This document shows, piece by piece, positions 49,939-57,329 of a DNA stretch of 57,329 bases. A model generated the notes under the pieces. It saw only the letters and a program-made list of their open reading frames with translations, was not told where the DNA came from and made no database searches. Position numbers and translations under genes: made by a program. Source of the stretch: JBMORL01 sp049322335 (GTDB lineage: Bacteria; Bacteroidota; Bacteroidia; Flavobacteriales_D; UBA2798); the NCBI GenBank assembly GCA_049322335.1, contig JBMORL010000114.1, positions 1 through 57,329 of the forward strand, given 5' to 3'. Each line of letters starts with the position of its first letter. Within the stretch, counting starts at the first letter, position 1.

Positions 49939-50394
49939 TCACTCTTCTCTTATCGCTTTGTATTCAGGAATTTGTTTCAGAATAACCGGCTCGTGGTTGT
50001 TTTTTAATTCGAAACAATAATGTTTTAATCCGTTGGTGAGTAAAAGAAAAGGAACGTTAAGCACCATATTGTAGCGGATAGCCTGGTCGAATGTTTGCTG
50101 GGTGATATTTACGGATGGCGCTTTACATTCTACAATCATTTTGGGAATGCCGTTGTTGCTGTTGACAATAATGTCACAGCGTTTTTTTAATTCGTTGAGT
50201 TCGATTTGTTTTTCAGTTTCAATGAGTGAAGCGGGATATTTTTTTTCTTCCGTAAGAAAACAAAGCACATGTTGCCTCACCCACTCTTCGGGAGTAAGCA
50301 CTACCCATTTTTTCCGGAACGCATCAAAAATAAATGATGAACCATTTTCGGTTTTGGTTTTAAAAGAATACTCCGGAAAATTTAATGGTGTCAT
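49939..50394 (-). CDS. HsdR N-terminal-like PD-(D/E)xK protein
   Basis: A 151-residue protein resembling the N-terminal nuclease domain of type I restriction HsdR subunits (HSDR_N_2). The PD-(D/E)xK-type residues are visible as KRCDIIV then IVECKAP, with a downstream QTFDQAIRYN helix and the strand VPFLLLTNG. No HsdM, HsdS or helicase part is present, and the gene stands alone between a terminator and an RRM gene. Such stand-alone versions are common in Bacteroidota and their role is not known. Restriction activity should not be assumed. Confidence 0.8.
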   Translation of the reverse strand: MTPLNFPEYSFKTKTENGSSFIFDAFRKKWVVLTPEEWVRQHVLCFLTEEKKYPASLIETEKQIELNELKKRCDIIVNSNNGIPKMIVECKAPSVNITQQTFDQAIRYNMVLNVPFLLLTNGLKHYCFELKNNHEPVILKQIPEYKAIREE

Positions 50395-50424
50395 ATTACG
50401 AATATAGAAATTACACTAAACGAA

Positions 50425-50450
50425 AAACCCCTCTCTTTCGAAAGGGGTTT
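50425..50450 (-). terminator. Terminator after the RRM gene
   Basis: Stem AAACCCCT / AGGGGTTT (50425-50432 and 50443-50450), 10-nt loop, with a T-run on the minus strand. Confidence 0.8.
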
Positions 50451-50474
50451 ATTCGTCCACGAAATACTATCGTG

Positions 50475-50720
50475 TTAAGGTCTTGGTTTGGCTTCATTCA
50501 CCACCAGGTTGCGGCCCAGGAAATCCTGTCCGTTGATGGCTTCCATGGCCATACGGGCCTGGTCATCGTTTTCCATTTCAACAAATCCGAACCCGCGGCT
50601 GCGCTGGGTGGTTTTGTCAACAATGATTTTTGCAGATGTAACTGCACCATGTCTTTCGAAAAGTTCTTTCAGGTCGTTGTCTTTCGCCTTGTAAGAAATG
50701 TTTGCAACGTAAATTTTCAT
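50475..50720 (-). CDS. RRM-domain RNA-binding protein
   Basis: An 81-residue single RNA recognition motif with RNP2 IYVANI near the start and RNP1 RGFGFVEM, plus the connecting helices (DNDLKELFERHG, QARMAMEAINGQ). The ATG at 50720 is chosen because the motif begins immediately; an in-frame extension to 50810 carries no recognisable sequence. Bacterial single-RRM proteins are often cold-induced RNA chaperones. The leader (about 100 nt) is AT-rich. Confidence 0.92.
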   Translation of the reverse strand: MKIYVANISYKAKDNDLKELFERHGAVTSAKIIVDKTTQRSRGFGFVEMENDDQARMAMEAINGQDFLGRNLVVNEAKPRP

Positions 50721-50837
50721 TTGAGCTGAGAAATTAATTAATAAAAAATCCGGGTTTACTTTTTTTTCCGGTGCTGACAAAGATAAAAGGATATTTGACA
50801 TTTTCGCCAAATTTTGCCATTTCTGTGATTTTTTAAC

Positions 50838-51356
50838 TCACCGGGCCTTTCTCACCTGCTGCCTGACCCTGGCTTTTATGGCCTCAAAATGTTGATTTCC
50901 AATAATTTTTGAAGAAATGATCTCAAGGGGTTTGCGCTGCTGGTCCAGTAAAAAAATCTCCATTTCATACTCAAAATAAGAGTCAAAATCCTCCCAGTTG
51001 AGTCGCTTTTTCATGCCTTCCCTGTCGTATCCAAAGCCATTTTCGTCATAAATAAACGTAAATTCTTTCCCTAAAAACCCCGATTTCTCATACACGCGCA
51101 CCACATTTTTCTGCGACAAATTGATTTTTATCGCCATCCACAACATATAAAAAAAATAAAATGCCACGAGGTATAACCCGATATAAAGAAACAGTTCTGT
51201 TCCCGAAATTCCGATGAGGAGTGACAGGCAGGTGAAACCAATAAAAATTTTTGCCGCCAGCCGGTGAAAGAAAAGGTAACGGAAAACAAACCGGTGATAA
51301 CTTTTCCATATACCCGAAATAATTTCGGTAGTGTGTTTTAGTTTTAGTTCGGGCAT
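50838..51356 (-). CDS. YcxB-like membrane protein
   Basis: A 172-residue protein with two membrane helices close together (about residues 37-52 and 56-75; IFIGFTCLSLLIGI, LFLYIGLYLVAFYFFYMLW). A C-terminal domain FTFIYDENGFGYDREGMKKRLNWEDFDSYFEYE resembles the YcxB family (F-x(1-2)-G-x(4-8)-I-x-W-x-D). Its start codon overlaps the stop of the dipeptidase gene by 1 nt (TAATG), so the two are translationally coupled. Function is unknown. Confidence 0.65.
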   Translation of the reverse strand: MPELKLKHTTEIISGIWKSYHRFVFRYLFFHRLAAKIFIGFTCLSLLIGISGTELFLYIGLYLVAFYFFYMLWMAIKINLSQKNVVRVYEKSGFLGKEFTFIYDENGFGYDREGMKKRLNWEDFDSYFEYEMEIFLLDQQRKPLEIISSKIIGNQHFEAIKARVRQQVRKAR

Positions 51357-52102
51357 TATTCCACAATTTTATATTTCAGTTTTGCTTCTTCGCGCGAACA
51401 CGAATTAAAATGCCACCATTCGGTAGTGAGCCAGGTGAAACCGGCATTTGTCATTACTTTTCTCAGCAATTTCCGGTTATCGATCTGCTGCTGTGTAAGT
51501 TTTCCTTCCAGGAGGAATTTTGCTTCCAGGGTGGGATACGCCAGTTCCCCGATATAATCAAATTCTGTTCCCATATCAAGGGGCTGGCCGTTAGTTTTTG
51601 CAATAGTAAGATCGACAGCAGCGCCAAAATTATGAATGGACGCATTTTTTGGGTTGGAAACAAATTTTCCTTTTTCGTTATTGGGAAGGTCAACGATATC
51701 CCACATAATTTTTTGAACACTGCGGGGGCGGACACCATCATACACCAGCAACGTAAGCGTGGAATCTTCTTCTTTCAGTAATTTTTGCGCTTTGCTGAGT
51801 TTTTCCGCTACATCCGGCTGAAGATAGAGGTCGTCCCACTCGCCATACACATCGGCTTTCATAAAATTATCGGGAGTGGAATATTTTAATTCGTACTGAA
51901 TGGAAGAGTCAAATTCAGCCATACGCACCAGCCCGGCTTCTCCAAGTTTTCGTTCCATATCACAAACCGGATCCACCGTATCAACAGAAACAGGCACGAT
52001 TACTACCGAATCCTTTTCCACCGGCCGTACTTCCTTCTCTCTCTTTTCCGGCTGCGAACAGGAAAGAAAAATAAATACCGGGATACAACAGGCAATTCTC
52101 AC
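51356..52102 (-). CDS. VanX-type D-Ala-D-Ala dipeptidase lipoprotein (M15)
   Basis: A 248-residue lipoprotein (signal MRIACCIPVFIFLSC, lipidated C15) with the M15D zinc-peptidase pattern: R125 in YDGVRP, H157 and D164 in SIHNFGAAVDL, and E228 and H231 in TEWWHF. The family hydrolyses D-Ala-D-Ala. In resistance operons it works with VanH and VanA, but here no such genes are present, so cell-wall dipeptide recycling is the likelier role. GTG start at 52102. It is coupled to the YcxB-like gene downstream. Confidence 0.88.
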   Translation of the reverse strand: MRIACCIPVFIFLSCSQPEKREKEVRPVEKDSVVIVPVSVDTVDPVCDMERKLGEAGLVRMAEFDSSIQYELKYSTPDNFMKADVYGEWDDLYLQPDVAEKLSKAQKLLKEEDSTLTLLVYDGVRPRSVQKIMWDIVDLPNNEKGKFVSNPKNASIHNFGAAVDLTIAKTNGQPLDMGTEFDYIGELAYPTLEAKFLLEGKLTQQQIDNRKLLRKVMTNAGFTWLTTEWWHFNSCSREEAKLKYKIVE

Positions 52103-52149
52103 AGCACAAATGTAATTTATTCCTACATTTAAACATCCATTTACAACAC

Positions 52150-53160
52150 ATGAAACATTTGTATCTGAAATTACCTGTTTTCCTGTTCTTTTTTGCTTCC
52201 TGCGGAGGCGAAAGCAACAACCCTTCAGGAAAAAATGAAAAAGATTCGCTGGCAGAAAAAGGCCCGGAAATAAAGACAGAAAACGGAAAATATTATTTCC
52301 AGGGGATGATCAACCATAAGTATTCATTATTTATGAAGTTTGATTATTACGAGGGGAAAGTGAACGGCCTTTATTTTTATGATTCACAAAAAAAAGAACT
52401 GGACGTAGACGGAACCATCGAAAACGGGCAACTGGAACTGGATGAAAAAGTGAACGAAAAAATAACCGGGCATTTTTCAGGCAAAATTTATGGCATGGAC
52501 TCCGTTTCGGGAACCTGGAAAAGTCCGAAAGGAAAAGAAATGGAATTTGCGTTGTATAAATCCGATGAATTTGATTATTCCACACACCTCCATCCCGATA
52601 AAGAAAGAAGATGGAGGCCGGAAGATGTGGAAGATTTTGCAAAAAGATTTATTTCCGTAGAATTACCACTGGAATTTACCGCCTTTGCCAATGGCGAAAA
52701 TAGTGAACCACAATTTACTGATGAAGGTGTGCGTAAATTTATTGATGATACCTACAGAATCAATACAGATGACTTTGAAATGAACACCTACCATCCGCGG
52801 TATGTTTATAAAAGTGAAAAATTCTATGCCTTCATTTACATTGACCATTATTACCCCGGGGCGTTTGGCATAGATAACACCAATGTAGTATTAATGACTA
52901 TTTCCAAAGATGGTTTTCTGATTGACTCGGAATATATAGGGTGTAGCTGTTACGATTCCAATATGGGCGCCAATGATTTTTATTCAACCGATGATTCATT
53001 TATGTGGACAAAAAACCAGATAAAAGTTACCTCCAAACAACTCTATGCCACTTTGTATGAAGAAGAAGGAGTGGAATCTTTCAGCGAAGAAAAAACAGAG
53101 TATCTTGATATCAGTATTGATGAAGATGGAAATATTGAAGCCGGAAAATACTATAAATAA
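52150..53160 (+). CDS. Hypothetical lipoprotein
   Basis: A 336-residue lipoprotein with a lipobox in FLFFFASC at about residue 18. An N-terminal beta-rich part (YYFQGMINHKYSLFMKFDYY ... GKVNGLYFYDSQKKELDVDGTIENGQLEL ... GHFSGKIYGMDSVSGTWKSPKGKEMEFALYK split across strands) resembles the small barrel domains of bacteroidal periplasmic proteins in which G-x-W-x-x-P-x-G repeats. The C-terminal half is unrecognised. Function is unknown. It stops 4 nt before the CtlX-like gene on the same strand. Confidence 0.55.
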   Translation: MKHLYLKLPVFLFFFASCGGESNNPSGKNEKDSLAEKGPEIKTENGKYYFQGMINHKYSLFMKFDYYEGKVNGLYFYDSQKKELDVDGTIENGQLELDEKVNEKITGHFSGKIYGMDSVSGTWKSPKGKEMEFALYKSDEFDYSTHLHPDKERRWRPEDVEDFAKRFISVELPLEFTAFANGENSEPQFTDEGVRKFIDDTYRINTDDFEMNTYHPRYVYKSEKFYAFIYIDHYYPGAFGIDNTNVVLMTISKDGFLIDSEYIGCSCYDSNMGANDFYSTDDSFMWTKNQIKVTSKQLYATLYEEEGVESFSEEKTEYLDISIDEDGNIEAGKYYK

Positions 53161-53164
53161 GCTG

Positions 53165-54082
53165 ATGCATTCTCCCCGCCATCTTATTCTTGTCCGCCCC
53201 ACCTGTTTTGCATTCAACATTGAGACAGCGGTGAGCAATGCTTTTCAGAAAAACGCAGCAATTGAAAATGCAAACGAAAAGGCACTTGCAGAATTTGAAA
53301 ATCTTACAGGTATTCTAGCTGAAAATAAAATTTCATTTACCATCTTCGAAAATGTTAAAGGAGAAAACACTCCCGATGCTGTTTTTCCCAATAATTGGTT
53401 CAGCACACACCATGATGGAAAAATAATTACTTATCCGATGATGGCGCCCAGCCGGAGAAAAGAACGAAACCCGGAAGTGATGGAGTTTTTAAAAAAAAAT
53501 TTTACTGTAACAGAAATTATTGATCTGGCAGCTGCAGAAAATGAAAACCGCTTTCTTGAAGGAACGGGAAGTATTGTTTTCGACCACACCACCAAAACCG
53601 CTTATGCCTGCGAGTCGCCACGAACGGATATGAAGTTATTCGAAAAATTATGTGATATAGTAAACTATACCCCGGTTTCATTCTGTGCATTCGGTCCGAA
53701 GGGTGAAGAAGTGTACCACACCAATGTAGTGATGAGCATTGGCGAACAATTCATCCTCATTTGCCTGGAAAGCATAGAAAATATACTGGAAAGAAAAATG
53801 GTGATGAACCAACTGGAAAAATCAGGAAAAAAAATCATTCCTGTTTCGTTTTTACAGATGAATTCTTTTGCAGGAAATATGCTGGAAGTTTGTAATGAGA
53901 AAAACGAACTGGTTTTATTGATGAGCAGCACTGCTTTTCACTCGCTGGAAGAACATCAAAAAAATACCTTGTCGGGTTTTGCCCGCATCGTACATATCCC
54001 CATCCCCACAATAGAAACCCTGGGAGGAGGAAGTATCCGCTGTATGATGGCGGGGGTGCATTTGGAAGGAAGAGAGTTTTAA
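53165..54082 (+). CDS. ctlX: CtlX-like arginine-deiminase-superfamily hydrolase
   Basis: A 305-residue cytosolic protein of the amidinotransferase/deiminase fold. Visible are a NNWFSTHHDG segment, ENRFLEGTGSIVFD (carrying the conserved acidic catalytic residue), the catalytic-histidine strand VYHTNVVMSIG and the C-terminal GGGSIRCMMAGVHL with the nucleophilic cysteine. Length and order fit the citrulline-utilisation hydrolase family CtlX. The ATG at 53165 (MHSPRHL) is preferred over in-frame codons inside the previous gene. It is spaced 4 nt from the lipoprotein gene. The exact substrate is not certain. Confidence 0.85.
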   Translation: MHSPRHLILVRPTCFAFNIETAVSNAFQKNAAIENANEKALAEFENLTGILAENKISFTIFENVKGENTPDAVFPNNWFSTHHDGKIITYPMMAPSRRKERNPEVMEFLKKNFTVTEIIDLAAAENENRFLEGTGSIVFDHTTKTAYACESPRTDMKLFEKLCDIVNYTPVSFCAFGPKGEEVYHTNVVMSIGEQFILICLESIENILERKMVMNQLEKSGKKIIPVSFLQMNSFAGNMLEVCNEKNELVLLMSSTAFHSLEEHQKNTLSGFARIVHIPIPTIETLGGGSIRCMMAGVHLEGREF

Positions 54083-54330
54083 GATTTGAGATTCTATGTT
54101 TTAAGTTCCGGGGCTGGGGTTTGGGATAATAAGATACTGCCTGCTGCCAATCACGCCCTTTGCTTGCTGAAGCTTCAGCGTAATAGTAAGCTATGCAAAC
54201 GCAAAGAGAGCGCAGCCTGCCGTTCCATCGGCCGATGATAGCAGGCAGGCGTCCGGCATTTTGCACTTCAATCTTACATCAAAAATCATGTAATACCAAA
54301 CTGATTTATTAAATAGACCAATAACTGGTA

Positions 54331-54388
54331 TTATGCCGAATGAAATTCTTCAAAAAAACAGACCATAATGAATTTCACTTCGGTATAA
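54331..54388. repeat. Long imperfect inverted repeat
   Basis: Arms at 54331-54348 and 54370-54388 pair over about 17 bases with one insertion and one mismatch (TTATGCCGAATGAAATTC against GAATTTCACTTCGGTATAA), around a 21-nt spacer. Position 300 nt before the next start suggests a dispersed repeat or regulatory hairpin. Confidence 0.65.
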
Positions 54389-54661
54389 TCAACATTCACT
54401 TGATCTGCATTTCGTAAGGAGTTTGCTATTTCAATTGTCGACTTTGTCCCTGTTTTTGTTTGTGGTTTAAGATTATTTGATAAAAACAGATGTTATAGCT
54501 GAAATAATAAATTGCATAAACGTTTCCTGCTCAAATAATTGTTTCTCAACACTAACCCCATAAATTGCTCCCATTTCCTGACTTTTAAAACCCGTTAAAC
54601 TGCCCCTTTTTTAGCCGAAAAATACCCTGAAAAAGGTAGCAACACTTAATTGATCTGCTTT

Positions 54662-54669
54662 TATATTTG
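54662..54669 (+). promoter_or_regulatory. Putative -7 promoter box (TATATTTG) of the Fe3+-binding protein gene
   Basis: An exact TAnnTTTG match ends 18 nt before the ATG. A TTG at 54650 is too close to act as the -33 element. Confidence 0.45.
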
Positions 54670-54687
54670 CACACTATATTAAAAAAC

Positions 54688-55737
54688 ATGAAAAAAATAA
54701 TCATACCTGTTTTGGCTATGCTCGTGTGGCAAAGCTGCTTTGTTTCGGATAAGAAAGAAGTAAAAAAAGATGCTGAAGGAAAACCGATGGAAGTGAATGT
54801 CTATTCACACCGTCATTATGATGTGGACAAAGAAATTTTTGCCGCATTTGAAAAAGAAACCGGGATAAAAGTAAACGTCATTGAAGACGATGCCGACAAA
54901 CTGATGGTTCGTCTCGAAAACGAAGGTGAAAATTCTCCCTGCGACATTTTCATGACTGCCGATGCCGGCCGTTTGGTAAAAGCCAAAGAAAAAGGATTGT
55001 TGCAATCAGTAAACAGCGAAACATTAAATAATGTTATTCCTTCCAACCTTCGCGATACTGACGGACAATGGTACGGACTAACGGTTCGCGCACGTGTGAT
55101 TGTTTATTCAAAAGAAAGAGTAAAACCCGAAGAGCTTACTACCTACGAAGACCTGGCTAATCCCAAGTGGAAGGGAAAACTGCTTATCCGTTCGTCAGAC
55201 AATGTTTACAACCAATCGCTGGTGGCGGCTCTTATTGCTGAATTGGGTTACGAAAAAACACTGGAATGGGCAAAAGGTGTGGTGGCCAATTTAGCCCGCG
55301 AACCCAAAGGTGGCGACCGCGACCAGATGCTGGAAATTGCTGCAGGAACAGGCGATATTGCCGTGGTGAATACCTATTACATCGGAAAACTTTTGAACTC
55401 GGAAGTGGCTGATGAAGTAAAAGCAGGAGAAGGTATCGGTGTATTTTTTCCCAATCAAAACGACAGGGGAACGCATATCAATGTAAGTGGCGCGGGCATT
55501 GCCAAAAATTCCCCCAATAAAGAAAACGCTGTTAAATTACTGGAATACCTTGTAAATAATGAATCGCAGCAGAAATTTGCATCCGGCAACCACGAGTATC
55601 CGGTTGTAAATGGCGTAGAGTATTCTGATCTGCTTAAATCCTGGGGAGAATTCAAACGCGATTCTCTTCCACTCAGCGAACTGGGAAAACATGCCGAAGA
55701 AGCGCTGAAATTAGTTGGCGAGGCAGGATGGAAGTAG
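54688..55737 (+). CDS. Fe3+ ABC transporter substrate-binding lipoprotein
   Basis: A 349-residue periplasmic binding lipoprotein of the FbpA/FutA type. The lipobox is in VWQSC. Then come the binding-protein start VNVYSHRHYDVDKEIFAAFEKETGIKV, CDIFMTADAGRL, YGLTVRARVIVYSKER, NPKWKGKLLIRSS and the adjacent tyrosines in VNTYYIGKLL, which supply Fe3+ ligands in this family. A C-terminal YPVVNGVEYSD follows. The ATG at 54688 is used; an in-frame TTG 21 nt upstream overlaps the promoter box. No permease or ATPase gene is adjacent, which is unusual for an importer. Confidence 0.88.
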   Translation: MKKIIIPVLAMLVWQSCFVSDKKEVKKDAEGKPMEVNVYSHRHYDVDKEIFAAFEKETGIKVNVIEDDADKLMVRLENEGENSPCDIFMTADAGRLVKAKEKGLLQSVNSETLNNVIPSNLRDTDGQWYGLTVRARVIVYSKERVKPEELTTYEDLANPKWKGKLLIRSSDNVYNQSLVAALIAELGYEKTLEWAKGVVANLAREPKGGDRDQMLEIAAGTGDIAVVNTYYIGKLLNSEVADEVKAGEGIGVFFPNQNDRGTHINVSGAGIAKNSPNKENAVKLLEYLVNNESQQKFASGNHEYPVVNGVEYSDLLKSWGEFKRDSLPLSELGKHAEEALKLVGEAGWK

Positions 55738-55837
55738 CAGTGACAGTAGGCAGTGTCAGTTGGTAGTATGGATTTTTCTCCGTACCTGAATAACTCTATC
55801 CCTAAAAAAAATATATATTTACTACAAACAAATCGCT

Positions 55838-56524
55838 ATGAAAAAAATAGGCATCATTCTATCCGGCTGCGGGGTGTATGACGGATCGGAAATACAGGAA
55901 GCTGTTTTTACTATGCTGAGCATTGCCCGGCACGGTGCAGAGTATGTTTGTTACGCACCCAACACCAACCAACACCACGTGGTGAACCATATTACCGGGC
56001 AGGAAATGACTGAAACCCGTAACACGTTAGTAGAGGCCGCCCGCATAGCCCGTGGCGAAATAAAAGACCTGGCGCAATTTAGTAGTGATGATATAGACGG
56101 ACTGGTGATTCCCGGTGGATTCGGAGCGGCAAAAAATCTTACCCAATGGGCTTTCAGCGGTCCGAAAGGAGAAATTCACCCGGAGGTGAAGCGCGCCATT
56201 AACGAATGTGTGATGAATAACAAACCGGTAGCCGGACTTTGCATGGGCCCAACAGTTATTGCCAAGGCACTGGAAGGAACTTCTGTACATGCACAATTAA
56301 CCGTGGGAACTACAGAAGAAAAATCACCTTACGAAATACAGGCTATTTCAGACGGCATGAATTCCATTGGTGCCACGGCTGTAATGAAATCTATCCGCGA
56401 AGTGTCGGTTGATCAAAAAAATAAAATTGTAACTGCACCTTGCTACATGATGGAAGCCGGGATCACAGAAGTGCATGATAATATTGAAATGGCTATAAGT
56501 GCGCTGATGAAAATGGTGAATTAA
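55838..56524 (+). CDS. elbB: Glyoxalase/isoprenoid-biosynthesis protein ElbB
   Basis: A 228-residue DJ-1/PfpI superfamily protein matching ElbB: GIILSGCGVYDGSEIQEA, FVIPGG-like GLVIPGGFGAAKNL, the nucleophile elbow AGLCMGPTVIA (C135) and TAPCYMMEAGI near the end. ElbB has glyoxalase III-like activity in vitro and has been linked to isoprenoid synthesis. ATG start, with a near-consensus TATATTTA box at 55814-55821. Its stop overlaps the next start by 1 nt. Confidence 0.92.
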   Translation: MKKIGIILSGCGVYDGSEIQEAVFTMLSIARHGAEYVCYAPNTNQHHVVNHITGQEMTETRNTLVEAARIARGEIKDLAQFSSDDIDGLVIPGGFGAAKNLTQWAFSGPKGEIHPEVKRAINECVMNNKPVAGLCMGPTVIAKALEGTSVHAQLTVGTTEEKSPYEIQAISDGMNSIGATAVMKSIREVSVDQKNKIVTAPCYMMEAGITEVHDNIEMAISALMKMVN

Positions 56525-56973
56525 TGCTTAAACGAATTATTTCAAAACCTCATTATCTTTTTCTGTTTTCAGGATTACTTTGGTTTGGATTATTTCATTT
56601 TCACCCTTCCATTACAGGAACAGATTTTTCATTCGATATCGCCATTCATGATACTTACTATATAATTGCATCCTTTCATGTGGCCGCTTTCGTGTTTTTA
56701 TTTCACCTGGTATTCTTCCTTTTTTATTTTTTGGCAGATAAATATTCATTTTTATACAGCAGGTTGATTTCGTTTATTCACTTTTTTATTTGTTTGTTTT
56801 TCTTTTCGGCCAATTATTATACAATATATCAACTGGCTTCCGGTTCGGGAAAATCCTCATTCTATAATCAAAACAATTTGTACGGAGCCATTCATTTTTT
56901 TCTTTTGCTGCAGTTATTGCCATTATTAAATATGGCGCTTCACCTCGTTTACAGAAAGAAAAATAGCCGATAG
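56524..56973 (+). CDS. Small membrane protein with a cytochrome-oxidase-I-like motif
   Basis: A 149-residue protein with four membrane helices (about residues 11-27, 42-68, 78-95 and 119-140). The second begins FDIAIHDTYYIIASFHVAAFVF, which closely resembles the HDTYYVVAHFHYVL stretch of heme-copper oxidase subunit I, except that the first His of the HxH heme pair is replaced by Ser (SFH). The rest of subunit I is absent. It overlaps elbB by 1 nt (TAATG), so co-translation is likely. Redox function is only a possibility; a heme-sensing or degenerate relic is equally open. Confidence 0.55.
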   Translation: MLKRIISKPHYLFLFSGLLWFGLFHFHPSITGTDFSFDIAIHDTYYIIASFHVAAFVFLFHLVFFLFYFLADKYSFLYSRLISFIHFFICLFFFSANYYTIYQLASGSGKSSFYNQNNLYGAIHFFLLLQLLPLLNMALHLVYRKKNSR

Positions 56974-56992
56974 GGATCTGTCTCAGAAGCAA

Positions 56993-57329
56993 TCACCAGA
57001 ATCTCCATTTCAGTTTTTCAGGATTTTGCAAATAATTTTCCAGCGCAGTGATCAATTTATTTACAGAAGAAAATCTTTTTTCTATCGCTTCTTCCAGCAT
57101 CAGCTTCTGTATTATAGTTTCATAACGGTTCGGGGGGTTCTGAAATTGATATTTTAACGTGGCTTTTTCGATAATTGCAAACAACCGTTCACCGGTTCGT
57201 GACGATTTTGGCAATGGCTGGGTAAGTTGCAGATTGGTAAGTGCAGCAGGATGCTGGTTAAACCACGCAGGTGAGCCGTTCAGCCATTCGTATAACATGA
57301 TCCCCAGGCTGAACACATCGGTTGCTTCA
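56993..57329 (-). CDS. Serine/threonine protein kinase, C-terminal fragment (5' end outside window)
   Basis: The frame enters from the right edge and stops at 56993. It reads ATDVFSLGIMLYEWLNGSPAWF at the start (DVFSLG is kinase subdomain IX), then a run of about 80 residues ending in a helical segment (RFSSVNKLITALENYLQNPEKLKW). The DFG, HRD and glycine-loop motifs lie outside the window, so kinase activity cannot be judged. It is convergent with the small membrane protein gene, 19 nt away. Confidence 0.75.
   Translation of the reverse strand, partial: EATDVFSLGIMLYEWLNGSPAWFNQHPAALTNLQLTQPLPKSSRTGERLFAIIEKATLKYQFQNPPNRYETIIQKLMLEEAIEKRFSSVNKLITALENYLQNPEKLKWRFW

Larger units (their letters stand above)
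54083..54687. other. Hairpin-rich intergenic region
   Basis: 605 nt with no gene. It contains a perfect palindrome GCTGAAGCTTCAGC (54166-54179), a second CATCGGCCGATG (54226-54237) flanked by GCCTGC / GCAGGC arms, an 8-bp pair TAATACCA / TGGTATTA (54291-54298, 54326-54333) and a long imperfect pair at 54331-54388. The trailing 120 nt are AT-rich and hold the promoter box of the next gene. Confidence 0.7.

Noticed and set aside
51356..52102. VanX as part of a glycopeptide-resistance operon
   Set aside because: No VanH, VanA or VanRS-like genes are adjacent; the coupled neighbour is a YcxB-like membrane protein, so a recycling role is more likely.
53045..53164. Extended start of the CtlX-like protein inside the lipoprotein gene
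   Set aside because: The extra 40 residues are the out-of-frame reading of the lipoprotein gene; the deiminase-fold domain begins at the ATG at 53165.

Overview
The window is a stretch of a Bacteroidota chromosome. The evidence is the type IX secretion system (T9SS) subunit PorQ, four secreted proteins ending in T9SS type A sorting domains (YPNPA/WPNPA start, FIKK/FVKT-like end), SprB-type repeats, a DUF4468 protein, weak or absent Shine-Dalgarno sequences, TAnnTTTG promoter boxes, moderate-to-low GC and many GTG starts. The mix of genes (environmental, gliding-type surface proteins, no host-specific loci) fits an uncultured or free-living member of the class Bacteroidia/Sphingobacteriia. I cannot place it to genus. 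No rRNA, tRNA, CRISPR array, prophage or transposase was seen.

Layout. 1-2.0 kb: the end of a methionine aminopeptidase gene, a secreted hypothetical protein and a RelE/ParE-type toxin-antitoxin pair. 2.2-3.9 kb: a DUF4468 protein and two tandem small secreted paralogues. 3.9-11.4 kb (minus strand): a run of three T9SS cargo proteins, a PKD protein and two ~1000-aa paralogues that combine a lamin-tail domain, a chitobiase-C-like domain and a CotH kinase domain. 11.5-15.2 kb: a giant sensor with a two-component-regulator propeller, Y_Y_Y, PAS and SpoIIE-type PP2C phosphatase.

15.3-21.2 kb is the most interesting segment: four tightly coupled genes. They encode a TolC-like outer-membrane protein fused to a TIM-barrel/glycosidase-like domain, a HlyD-like membrane-fusion protein, a cytoplasmic regulator with a TackOD1-like zinc domain between a degenerate receiver and a degenerate GGDEF domain, and a processive GT2 glycosyltransferase. 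Together they look like a self-contained exopolysaccharide synthesis-and-export machine built on a TolC/HlyD conduit.

21.4-36.9 kb is mainly housekeeping and stress genes: PorQ, thioredoxin reductase, a WD40 protein, HtpG, a TerB/DnaJ membrane co-chaperone, a 2-Cys peroxiredoxin, an Imm17-like plus NlpC/P60 pair, and ClpB. 37.1-39.9 kb and 46.4-48.0 kb each carry a histidine kinase coupled to a stand-alone receiver. The two cassettes are paralogous in kinase core and receiver but have different sensors (TPR versus GAF). 40.4-46.1 kb holds an ABC-F ATPase, a TPR lipoprotein, RecA, a Bcp peroxiredoxin and the nucleotide-binding protein YajQ. 48.5-57.3 kb has an SprB-repeat T9SS protein, an HsdR-N-like protein, an RRM protein, a VanX-type dipeptidase lipoprotein, a CtlX-like hydrolase, an Fe3+-binding lipoprotein, ElbB, a small protein with a cytochrome-oxidase-like motif, and the 3' end of a protein-kinase gene.

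Intergenic DNA is unusually structured. There are two large tandem duplications (about 160 and 165 bp), a (CAACTTTCT)6 tract in the yajQ leader, a G-run array behind trxB, several long inverted repeats between genes, and a perfect 16-bp palindrome upstream of the GAF kinase promoter. All functional statements rest on motif recognition by eye; no database search was run.
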